Assembly: GCA_943788495.1 (NCBI GenBank)
Contig: CALSQO010000001.1
Span: 992,001 to 1,056,000, forward strand
Length of the DNA stretch: 64,000 bases
Direction: 5' to 3'
Source of the DNA: UA16 sp905478895
GTDB lineage: Bacteria > Bacteroidota > Bacteroidia > Flavobacteriales_D > Sanyastnellaceae
In this document: one piece after another, positions 1-7,304 of the stretch
How the letters are laid out: each line of letters opens with the position of its first letter
How positions within the stretch are numbered: position 1 is the stretch's first letter
Notes under the pieces: model-generated
What the model saw: the letters and a program-made list of their open reading frames with translations, nothing else
Told to the model about the DNA's origin: nothing
The model's database searches: none
Made by a program: the position numbers and the translations under genes

Positions 1-446
1 ACATTGCATCGCAGTTTGCTCCGGATGAGTTTGATGCTGTCACCATGTTGTTTACGAGTTTTGGCTACTTCGATAAGGAAGAGGAGCACGAGCAAACGTT
101 ACGAGGGGTTCGAAGGGTGTTGAAGCCTCAGGGTGCATTCATCCTTGATTTTTTAAACCTGCATCAAGTAAAAAAAGCGTTGGTTCCATTCGAGCGTGTC
201 ACGAAAGGAGGAGTTGAGTTTGAATTGAACCGTCGAATTGCTGATGGTTGGATTGAAAAATCGATCCAGTTCAATGATAAGCAAGGCACTCGACAGCATT
301 ATGTTGAACGTGTCAAGGCACTTTCACCGGAGAACCTTCAGACGATGCTTGAAGCGGTCGGCTTCCGGTTTTTCCAAATCTTTGGAAATTATAAGTTACA
401 TCCGTTGGTGAAGAGTAGCCCTCGCTGTATTATTGTCGCCCGATAA
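1..446 (+). CDS. Class I SAM-dependent methyltransferase, C-terminal part (truncated by window start)
   Basis: The frame is open from the first bases of the window (first full codon at 3), so the gene starts upstream; the ATG at 45 is internal. The visible part begins with an Asp/Phe-rich stretch leading to TMLFTSFGYF, which matches the post-motif-II region of small-molecule class I methyltransferases. The segment LKPQGAFILDFLN follows and is the usual motif III (loading of the product strand). The SAM-binding GxGxG loop must lie upstream, so the substrate cannot be judged. It is followed after 5 nt by a ZIP transporter gene on the same strand, which suggests co-transcription. The family is fairly sure and the function unknown. 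Confidence 0.7.
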   Translation, partial: IASQFAPDEFDAVTMLFTSFGYFDKEEEHEQTLRGVRRVLKPQGAFILDFLNLHQVKKALVPFERVTKGGVEFELNRRIADGWIEKSIQFNDKQGTRQHYVERVKALSPENLQTMLEAVGFRFFQIFGNYKLHPLVKSSPRCIIVAR

Positions 447-451
447 GTGCC

Positions 452-1222
452 ATGTGGATTGCTAGCCTCATATTGTTTTTCATTGCCATTGCCGGAGCAT
501 TTGTGTATGACCGGTTTGGATCGCTCCTTCGCAGCCAGCTGAACCTGATCTTGGCGTTTGGAGGTGCGTTTTTGATTGGAATCATCTTCAACCACCTTGT
601 TCCAGAAGCGTATGCGATGAATCCCAACGCGGGTTACATTGTGGTCCTAGGGTTTTTGCTTCAAGGCATCCTCGAATACATATCGCAGGGCATTGAGCAT
701 GGTCATGCCCACCATGAGGAATCAAAAAGTGCGAAAGGTCACATGCCTTGGGCGATGTATTTCAGCCTGTGTTTGCATGCATTCATTGAATCGATGCCTT
801 TGAGCAATGATGGTCACCACGGTCACGAACATCATGACCATGCCGGGCACGTGCACTTGACGGGGATCGAAACCATCGATTCTACGCTATTGATGGGACT
901 GATTCTTCACAAATTTCCAGTTGCCTTGGTGTTGATGAGTTTGCTGGACGCATTCGGGGTGAGTCGAATCAAGCAATGGTTGGCCTTGGCGTTTTTCGGA
1001 TTAACACCGCTCATGGGAATGCTTTTCTATGATGCCTTGCTCCATTCCGATTCCGCAATCTCTGCTGTCTTGCCTCAATATGCAGGAGGGCTGCTGATTG
1101 GTATTTTGTTGCACATTAGTACCACGATCTTGTTTGAGACAGGGGATGGCCATCACTTTAACCGGAACAAAATGCTGGTGACAATGGCTGGCCTTGCGTT
1201 GGCCTTCTTAATAACGGGCTAA
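452..1222 (+). CDS. ZIP family divalent metal transporter
   Basis: This 256-residue membrane protein has about seven or eight hydrophobic segments. A His-rich loop near residues 87-93 (HGHAHHEE) and a second one near 122-134 (HHGHEHHDHAGH) look like metal-binding cytoplasmic loops. ZIP signature positions are visible in transmembrane segments IV and V: HAFIES near 109-114 and HKFP near 153-156, each supplying a His to the transport site. The family imports Zn, Fe or Mn into the cytoplasm; which metal is used here cannot be told from sequence. The start lies 5 nt after the preceding methyltransferase stop. Length is typical of bacterial ZIPs. Confidence 0.85.
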   Translation: MWIASLILFFIAIAGAFVYDRFGSLLRSQLNLILAFGGAFLIGIIFNHLVPEAYAMNPNAGYIVVLGFLLQGILEYISQGIEHGHAHHEESKSAKGHMPWAMYFSLCLHAFIESMPLSNDGHHGHEHHDHAGHVHLTGIETIDSTLLMGLILHKFPVALVLMSLLDAFGVSRIKQWLALAFFGLTPLMGMLFYDALLHSDSAISAVLPQYAGGLLIGILLHISTTILFETGDGHHFNRNKMLVTMAGLALAFLITG

Positions 1223-1299
1223 TTGTCTGTGTCGAAATAAATCGACTAAACGCAACTTTTAAGCTATAAAAACGTAGAAGAGAGCACTTAACCTCTCCT

Positions 1300-1401
1300 A
1301 TGAAACATTATCGCATCCACATCGACATTAATAAGTTCGAACAGATTTACATGCATCGGCATAAGTTCCAAGTGAATTTATTTGAATATTGCCTCAACTG
1401 A
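1300..1401 (+). CDS. Possible 33-residue peptide gene
   Basis: An ATG at 1300 opens a 33-codon frame beginning MKHYRIHIDINKF, rich in aromatic, His and Ile residues, whose TGA stop at 1399-1401 lies inside a terminator hairpin (1388-1413). It fills an otherwise empty 200-nt gap between the ZIP and HMG-CoA lyase genes. No recognised family, no clear ribosome binding site and no TAnnTTTG box was found upstream; it may be read from the ZIP transcript. It could equally be the untranslated end of that transcript or a small RNA. Confidence 0.25.
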   Translation: MKHYRIHIDINKFEQIYMHRHKFQVNLFEYCLN

Positions 1402-1413
1402 GGCAATTTTTTT
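1388..1413 (+). terminator. Rho-independent terminator, probably bidirectional
   Basis: The stem ATTGCCT/AGGCAAT (1388-1394 with 1401-1407) is followed by seven T on the plus strand. The adjacent T6-GGCC-A6 palindrome (1408-1423) gives the minus strand a T tract right after the HMG-CoA lyase stop, so it may end both converging transcripts. Confidence 0.65.
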
Positions 1414-1423
1414 GGCCAAAAAA

Positions 1424-2293
1424 TCAGGATTGGAACAGGTCGACAGCGATGCTCATTGCATGTTCCCAGGCACGTTGATTTTTGAGATTCCAAGCATTGA
1501 GCGCTTGGAAATATGCCACCATGTGTTCGGTAGGAATGTTTCCAACCAATTCATTTTGGGCCATAGGGCATCCTCCGATGCCCCTAATAGCGCCATCAAA
1601 TCTCCGGCATCCGCTGTCATAGGCTGCTTGTAATTTGCCTTTGACTTCCTCGGGATGCGCATGCAAATGGGCTCCAAATTCGATGTGCTTGAATTGAGGA
1701 ATGGTGGATTGAAAAGCGGATGCAATCATTTCGGGTGTAGCGGTCCCCACCGTATCGCTCAAAGCAATCACATCCGGTTCTATGCGTTCCGCCAATGAGT
1801 CGACGAATTCGCCAAGTATTTGGGGACTCCACTCATCACCGTACGGATTCCCGAACCCCATGCTCAGGTAAACGACGAGTTTCTTGTTGTGGCCGGTGCA
1901 ATGGTGTTTGACGCGGTTGAGTCGTTTCCATGCATCTTCAATATTTGCACCGGTGTTTCTTTTCTGAAAAGTTTCAGATAGGCTCAATGGAAACCCCATG
2001 TCGGTGACGCCAGGAACTTGTGTTGCGTCAATTGCTCCACGTTCGTTGGCGACAATCGTTAGGATGCGAGGGCCTGCTTCAAATAAGCCTTCGTCGTGCA
2101 ATCGATTGATGACCTCTCGGGTGTCGGCCATCTGTGGTACAGCTTTGTGTGATACGAAACTACCGATGTCAATCGCATCGAAGCCTACATCCAGTAAAGC
2201 CTTGTAATACGCAATTTTATCATTCGTCGTCACAACCATTGGCCAGCCTTGGATAGCATCACGTGGACATTCAATGAGTTGCACTGCGTTCAT
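1424..2293 (-). CDS. Hydroxymethylglutaryl-CoA lyase
   Basis: A 289-residue TIM-barrel enzyme of the HMGL/pyruvate carboxyltransferase family. It cleaves 3-hydroxy-3-methylglutaryl-CoA to acetoacetate and acetyl-CoA, the last step of leucine breakdown. Near the N-terminus it has VQLIECPRDAIQGWP in place of the usual V..veVGPRDGLQ. Metal-ligand strands appear at GAHLHAHPEE, and the signature GIGGCPMA near residue 244 carries the catalytic Cys of the glycine-rich loop. Length is normal. The IECPRDAIQG variant departs from the usual PRDGLQ, so a related acyl-CoA lyase remains possible. A 7-of-8 match to the -7 box sits four bases before the ATG. Confidence 0.85.
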   Translation of the reverse strand: MNAVQLIECPRDAIQGWPMVVTTNDKIAYYKALLDVGFDAIDIGSFVSHKAVPQMADTREVINRLHDEGLFEAGPRILTIVANERGAIDATQVPGVTDMGFPLSLSETFQKRNTGANIEDAWKRLNRVKHHCTGHNKKLVVYLSMGFGNPYGDEWSPQILGEFVDSLAERIEPDVIALSDTVGTATPEMIASAFQSTIPQFKHIEFGAHLHAHPEEVKGKLQAAYDSGCRRFDGAIRGIGGCPMAQNELVGNIPTEHMVAYFQALNAWNLKNQRAWEHAMSIAVDLFQS

Positions 2294-2297
2294 GTCC

Positions 2298-2305
2298 GAA
2301 AGATA
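2298..2305 (-). promoter_or_regulatory. Candidate -7 promoter box of the HMG-CoA lyase gene
   Basis: On the minus strand TATCTTTC matches the Bacteroidota TAnnTTTG box at 7 of 8 positions and ends 4 nt before the ATG at 2293, so the transcript would be nearly leaderless. No convincing -33 element was seen. Confidence 0.35.
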
Positions 2306-2379
2306 AAGAAGGGGAGGTCCTTTTGTAACTTTTTTGGAGCAGGAGACGTATCCAAGCCAAACGACTTATATCAAAGATC

Positions 2380-2634
2380 ATGGACTTGACAGCTTTCAAC
2401 CGCCTCCCTCTTGATGAGAAGACAAATTATATGTGGGACCACGGAATATGCCTCGCGCAGCGCATCGTTGAAAACCGATACATCCTTTGCATCTTTGAGT
2501 TGAATGGTTTCTATGTAGAGGCCATTTATAGCCGTCGCAACAACCGGGTGAATGCAATTTTACCGATTGCCGATCTACCCGATTGGGAAGGCTACGTTGA
2601 TCAGGTTTTGACGAATTTGCTCCACCTCAATTAA
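2380..2634 (+). CDS. Small conserved-looking hypothetical protein
   Basis: An 84-residue protein starting MDLTAFNRLPLDEKTNYMW. The middle part (CIFELNGFYVEAIYSRRNN) reads as two beta strands followed by a polar turn, and it ends in an amphipathic helix. It resembles short uncharacterised Bacteroidota proteins with an FYVE[VA].Y core, but I cannot assign a function. No signal peptide or membrane segment is present. Its last 8 nt overlap the end of the converging comEC gene, so the two transcripts share 3' ends. Confidence 0.6.
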   Translation: MDLTAFNRLPLDEKTNYMWDHGICLAQRIVENRYILCIFELNGFYVEAIYSRRNNRVNAILPIADLPDWEGYVDQVLTNLLHLN

Positions 2635-4486
2635 GTTCCACGTCTGGCCCCCACGATTCCCATGGAATCTTGGTGCGGCCAATCGTCAGACTTCCGGATT
2701 TTCCGCCCGTGTAACGGTAGTTGCATGGGCGTTTTGCTATCCAACCCTGAGCGGTGCTATCCGAAGTCCAAAGCATGAAATCGCCATTTGCATTGGCGTA
2801 ATATTGACCGGCTTGCAGGCAAAGGATATCGGGCTTTTTGGCCCCATTCATGATGCTTTTGCGCCGGGCATGGCTGGAATCTTTGCAGTCAAAAACCCAC
2901 AATCGCTCCATGGAACCTTCTTGATAATGGATGACAGGCTTGCGGTATGATTTTATTCGGAAGCTTGGCCGTTGGATGGGACGAACAATCCCACAAAGCA
3001 CAATTATCAGGGCCCAGCCAATCGATAGGAGCAAGATTTCCTTTTTGATCCGGCTTTTTTGAATGAGTAAGAAGGCCGTGAAAAAATAAATGCCACTCAA
3101 GACGAACCATGCCCAAGATGCGGATTGTTCCACATTGATTGCAAGTGAATAGTTCTGCTGAATACATTGGAGGGTTTCAAGTTGTTGCTCCATGAACCAT
3201 TCTACTCCACCACTGAGTATCTTTTGAATGGATTCTGGCAATTGCAGTGCCATGCCGAATCCCCACATTGCAAAAAGAAGCCCCAACACAAGCATGTCTA
3301 TTTGAGCAACGAGGTTGAAGGGTAAGAAGAAGATTGGAAACAAATTGAACACAGGCATCGCGATAAAGGCCGTGCCCAATTGTGCGGCAATAGGAACGCC
3401 GATTGCGCCCACTACAGCTTTGAACTTTGATGTTTCAGAGGTGATTTGTACAAACAAGAGAATGGCCAGTACGGCGGCAAAGCTCAATCGTGTACCTACG
3501 TCAAACGCCAGATCAGGGTTCCAAAGCATCATACCGGCACACGTTGCGGCCCATATTTGAATGGAGCTGATCGGAATGCGAAGGCTCTTGCTAATGGCAT
3601 ACAGACTGACCATGGTCGCGGCGCGAATGGCCGAAGCAGGCCAGCCGCAAATAGCGACAAATACCCAGGAGCATGCCAGTGCAATGGCCAGTGCTATGCA
3701 GCGGAGAATCCACCTTCTGCTTCGAAGAAGAACAAGCGGTACAAAGCAGATAAGTCCCACATGGTAGCCACTTACCGCCAACAAATGGCCGATGCCTGCA
3801 TGTGCAAAGGCGGCTTTCATGTGGAAGCTCAATTTCGATTTATCCCCCGTCGAAATAGCGCGGAGAAAACTACCGGTATCGTCAGAAAACGACGAGTCTA
3901 TGGCAGCTTGAATTGATTCTCGCCATTCTTCCACCCATTTGCTGCCATCGGCGGCTATATTTCGGGGTCTCCATTTTCCGCCTTCTCTATTTGTGGTATT
4001 TGTCAAAGGAGAGAGCCTTCCGTGAATTCCTTTTGACCGTTTCCATTGGTCGACATCGAATGAACCGCTCGATCCAAATGGAGTGATTATGGCCAAGAAA
4101 TTTTGGTTCAAAGGAGGTGCTACAGCATGGTTCCATTCCACAAAGATGCCGGAGGGATATTTCAGTGAGGAACAATGGCATTGAAATGTATGGGCTCTCT
4201 GGACGGCAGCTGAGCTGCAACTCCACAAAGAACATTCTCTGGATTGATTTCGTGGATATTGATGGGTGTGCAGCTCCATGCGCGCAATTCCCAGTCCGAT
4301 GAATAGGACCATGACCAAAGTGTTTGGTTTGGCGATGATCAATACGCCACATACCAATGCCAATACCTCTTGAGGTAGTTCAATGGCGAGAATTCCGAAA
4401 ACAATGAGCAGGGAAGGAACGAAAATTGGTGCCTGCAGTTGAGGCGCATGTAAGGACTGCCACATGCCCAAACATGCAGTGAACAT
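2627..4486 (-). CDS. ComEC/Rec2-family DNA uptake channel protein
   Basis: A 619-residue polytopic membrane protein. Two or three hydrophobic segments open the protein, followed by a soluble OB-like part (about 70-210, DUF4131-like). The Competence domain follows, with the hallmark GIGHLLAVSGYHVGL near residues 231-245 and some eight further membrane segments to about 490. The family forms the inner-membrane pore that passes single-stranded DNA during natural transformation. The C-terminal 120 residues form a short beta-rich tail and lack the HxHxDH metallo-beta-lactamase motif found in Bacillus ComEC, so no nuclease domain is evident. It is transcribed alone; the nearest gene upstream is 70 nt away on the same strand. 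Confidence 0.85.
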   Translation of the reverse strand: MFTACLGMWQSLHAPQLQAPIFVPSLLIVFGILAIELPQEVLALVCGVLIIAKPNTLVMVLFIGLGIARMELHTHQYPRNQSRECSLWSCSSAAVQRAHTFQCHCSSLKYPSGIFVEWNHAVAPPLNQNFLAIITPFGSSGSFDVDQWKRSKGIHGRLSPLTNTTNREGGKWRPRNIAADGSKWVEEWRESIQAAIDSSFSDDTGSFLRAISTGDKSKLSFHMKAAFAHAGIGHLLAVSGYHVGLICFVPLVLLRSRRWILRCIALAIALACSWVFVAICGWPASAIRAATMVSLYAISKSLRIPISSIQIWAATCAGMMLWNPDLAFDVGTRLSFAAVLAILLFVQITSETSKFKAVVGAIGVPIAAQLGTAFIAMPVFNLFPIFFLPFNLVAQIDMLVLGLLFAMWGFGMALQLPESIQKILSGGVEWFMEQQLETLQCIQQNYSLAINVEQSASWAWFVLSGIYFFTAFLLIQKSRIKKEILLLSIGWALIIVLCGIVRPIQRPSFRIKSYRKPVIHYQEGSMERLWVFDCKDSSHARRKSIMNGAKKPDILCLQAGQYYANANGDFMLWTSDSTAQGWIAKRPCNYRYTGGKSGSLTIGRTKIPWESWGPDVELN

Positions 4487-4556
4487 TCATCTGATTTTCA
4501 TCCGATTTGTCGCCGCTATTCGGGAGACCACTGCGTTCCGTCAGCATCGTTGACTG

Positions 4557-5630
4557 CTACTCGAACCTTTTGCGATTGAGGTGGTGGAAGGTATGCTTTC
4601 TCAGGAGGAAATAATCAATTAGAATACTCCTCTGGTACCAACCTGTGTAATTGTGGGAATGCCTGCCTGGAGCGATTTTGCTCGCCTGGCATGCTTCCAT
4701 TTCTAGCTTGCGCTTTTGTCGCATGGCTGGCAATGCCTCCTTAAAGTCGCGGTGTGCTTTTAGCACCGCCCCAAATAGTGGTTTGGATCCTTCGGAAAGG
4801 AACTTCAATGCTGCGATTCCATCCAAGATCATGCGACGAAGAATCATGGGGTACAGGGCAGCGCGGTGATGGTTTTTGACCAGCAGAAACAGGTTGTTCC
4901 TAAAATTTAAATAGGATTTGAAGGGACTTATTTTTTGAAGTGTGCCTCCGCCGAGATGAAAGACCTTGGACTCACCACAAACACCGATACGATGGCCGCG
5001 ATTTTTCAGTCGCCAGCACAAATCAATTTCTTCCATGTGCGCAAAAAAATCATCATCCAATCCTCCAACTTCATGAAAGGCTTGAGCGCGAATGAACAAA
5101 GCGGCTCCTGAAGCCCAAAAAACCTCTCGGTTGGAAGCGTATTGTCCAGTGTCCGACTCGAAAACTTCAAAAATGCGACCAGCGCAAAAAGTGTAGCCAT
5201 CTTTATCGATGAAGCCTCCTGCAGCGCCTGCATACTCCAAAAGCTCAGGATCTGAGTCGTTGCGTATGATGGGTTGGCAGGCCGAAAAAGTTTCTTTTTC
5301 CATTGCATTGAGGACCGGGGCAATCCAATTTGACGTTACGCGAACATCGCTGTTTAGGAGGACGTAATTTTCAGCATGTATCTTCTTGAGCCCGGCATTA
5401 TAGCCCCCTGCGAACCCAAGGTTCTCATTCAAAGCAATGATTTCGACGTTGGGAAATGCTTCTTGGCACCACGCGATTGACTGATCGGTGCTGCCGTTAT
5501 CGATGACGACAACATGCGCAGCTTCTATTGAATGTTCTACGACAGAAGGCAGATATTTCTTTAGATGTTCAAGGCCATTCCAATTAAGGATGGCGACAGC
5601 CGTTTGATGCTTATTGATTTTTGAGTTCAT
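4557..5630 (-). CDS. Family 2 glycosyltransferase (rhamnosyltransferase-like)
   Basis: A 357-residue GT-A enzyme. The N-terminal nucleotide-sugar fold has VAILNWNG, VVVIDNGSTD near 40-49 and NLGFAGGYNAGL near 70-81. The metal-binding motif is LLNSDVRV near 92-99, and a later E-E-D-like acceptor segment is HMEEIDLCWR near 197-206, as in WbbL-type enzymes. It probably adds a sugar to a cell-surface glycan on the cytoplasmic face; donor and acceptor are not predictable. The start codon overlaps the stop of the upstream GWxTD gene (ATGA), so the two are translationally coupled. Confidence 0.88.
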   Translation of the reverse strand: MNSKINKHQTAVAILNWNGLEHLKKYLPSVVEHSIEAAHVVVIDNGSTDQSIAWCQEAFPNVEIIALNENLGFAGGYNAGLKKIHAENYVLLNSDVRVTSNWIAPVLNAMEKETFSACQPIIRNDSDPELLEYAGAAGGFIDKDGYTFCAGRIFEVFESDTGQYASNREVFWASGAALFIRAQAFHEVGGLDDDFFAHMEEIDLCWRLKNRGHRIGVCGESKVFHLGGGTLQKISPFKSYLNFRNNLFLLVKNHHRAALYPMILRRMILDGIAALKFLSEGSKPLFGAVLKAHRDFKEALPAMRQKRKLEMEACQASKIAPGRHSHNYTGWYQRSILIDYFLLRKHTFHHLNRKRFE

Positions 5631-7117
5631 CTTGGGTTGAAGAAAAGATCTTCAGGTTCCTCGCCCGAGAATGTGTCTCTGCGTGGATTCAATCGATTCA
5701 ACTGACTATCTGTTACGCGAAGTCGGTTCTCACGGTTTCGCAATTGATGCAACCAATCTGCATTTTGGACTTCCCCGAGCATGTCGGAGTGAAGTGTGAC
5801 GAAGCACTCTGCAACCATGTGAGGGCAGAAGAAAAGAAAACGTTTGTTGGTAAAAGGCCCTGCACGATGGTAATGCCAGATTTCATAGGGATAGTAATCT
5901 GTTTCGTTGTGCCGCTTGACAATGGTATTGGGTGGGCCATAACGCAGGTAGGTGTAGCCCATATCTGTTTCGGCTCCATGACTGTTTCGGCATGCTCCAT
6001 AGGCAGAATCCACATAAGCAATGGCTGTGGTGTATTGGCGCCAACCCAGTTCGGGATTGTTGGGAGATTGTTCTTCCCACAGTGACAGCAAGAATGCCTG
6101 CATTTGTTCGACACTTGCAACATCTAAGAACCCTTCGATTGTGTGCCTTTGGGATGCATCTGCCCGTGGATGATGATCGCGCACATGCTGAATCAGTGTC
6201 AATGAATCGGTGAAGTCAATCAAGTAGTTATCGCTGTCGGCTGTCCAATCACTTGCGACAGGAGATGGAAGTTGAATATCCAAGGGCAACGCGGTTTGAG
6301 CGATAACTTGATTGTCTCGGGTTGCGGCTTGAATCACCAACTGCGATTGGGGCTGCAGTTCGATTCCCTCAGTAGGAATTGACGTGAACAATGGAACAAC
6401 ATCTTGTGCGGATTTTCGGTAAAACCGTTGGGTTCCCGATTCGATTTGACCATTAGCGTTTTCAATCCAACAACTCACCAAGAACAATGAATCCACCACA
6501 TCCTGCACACCATAAAGCTCTGTATAAAATTGAATGCGTTCAGCACTTGCTCCAATTCTTCCTCCTACCACGGGCAGCATGTCAAAGCCTGAGCGCGAAA
6601 GTTGACTCGGCGCCTCTGGATTGGTAGGCGCATAGGCCTCAATCACAAAGGCGTCAGACCACCTTGGTGCATCCGAAAATGGGATGGTCAAATCCATGCT
6701 GTTTTCCGTGGAGAATTGTCCCTGCATTGCGGCATCGGCCAAGGCAATGTTCAATCGGTAATTACCGGATGGAGCAAGCACTCGTTCGAGATGCAGCTGC
6801 GTTCCGGAAACCGCCTGGATCGAGTCCAATTCGACTGGTCCTTCAATGCGTGTTTTCGCGTAATTAATTATCCCGTCGGCATCCTCAATGGTCGCCTCAA
6901 ATATCGCGGCGATTTGCCAGCCGTTTTTAACGCGTTCCGCAACAAATGCCGTGCTTTTAAATTCCAGTTGAATTTCAACATAGGGTTCGTCGCCATTTTG
7001 AAAACGCAACAAGTCGATCCATACTGCTTCGGGTTGCGCATGGATTGTTCCTATTTGCAACACGGTCATTGCCATAAAAGCAGTGAGGGCATAGATGAAT
7101 TGAAATCGTTGTCTCAT
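5627..7117 (-). CDS. GWxTD-domain secreted protein
   Basis: A 496-residue protein with a clear Sec signal peptide (residues 1-27, ending TIHAQ). It has a beta-rich middle part and a C-terminal domain with a GW element (PELGWRQYTTAIAY), a later ETDMGYTYLRYGPPNTI and EIWHYHR. These match the GWxTD domain family of Bacteroidota, where the invariant segment precedes a [YF]I.YG.P motif. The domain's function is not known. It ends in a polar tail without a T9SS sorting domain, so it is probably periplasmic or on the outer membrane. It is the first gene of a pair with a glycosyltransferase, with a perfect -7 box just upstream of the ATG. Confidence 0.8.
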   Translation of the reverse strand: MRQRFQFIYALTAFMAMTVLQIGTIHAQPEAVWIDLLRFQNGDEPYVEIQLEFKSTAFVAERVKNGWQIAAIFEATIEDADGIINYAKTRIEGPVELDSIQAVSGTQLHLERVLAPSGNYRLNIALADAAMQGQFSTENSMDLTIPFSDAPRWSDAFVIEAYAPTNPEAPSQLSRSGFDMLPVVGGRIGASAERIQFYTELYGVQDVVDSLFLVSCWIENANGQIESGTQRFYRKSAQDVVPLFTSIPTEGIELQPQSQLVIQAATRDNQVIAQTALPLDIQLPSPVASDWTADSDNYLIDFTDSLTLIQHVRDHHPRADASQRHTIEGFLDVASVEQMQAFLLSLWEEQSPNNPELGWRQYTTAIAYVDSAYGACRNSHGAETDMGYTYLRYGPPNTIVKRHNETDYYPYEIWHYHRAGPFTNKRFLFFCPHMVAECFVTLHSDMLGEVQNADWLHQLRNRENRLRVTDSQLNRLNPRRDTFSGEEPEDLFFNPR

Positions 7118-7121
7118 GGTC

Positions 7122-7129
7122 CAAAGTTA
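7122..7129 (-). promoter_or_regulatory. -7 promoter box of the GWxTD/glycosyltransferase operon
   Basis: On the minus strand TAACTTTG is a perfect TAnnTTTG, ending 4 nt before the ATG at 7117. The predicted transcript would start at or within a few bases of the start codon. Confidence 0.5.
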
Positions 7130-7304
7130 TTCGCATTTTGTGTCGCCTCCTACGTTTCATTCATTCAGGCCATCGTAACGGGCTCCACTCGGTCACATCC
7201 TTGGTAGGTTTGAGGGGAAATGTGGGGTTTACAAAGCCGAGAGATAGGAGGCTGGTTGGTCGGTTATCGTCAGTTTCTCAATTTCTCAATACCTTGTTGA
7301 TCGA

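Noticed and set aside
7118..7304. A gene or structured RNA in the divergent 187-nt gap
   Set aside because: Only promoter-like sequence was found; no open frame or strong hairpin supports another gene.
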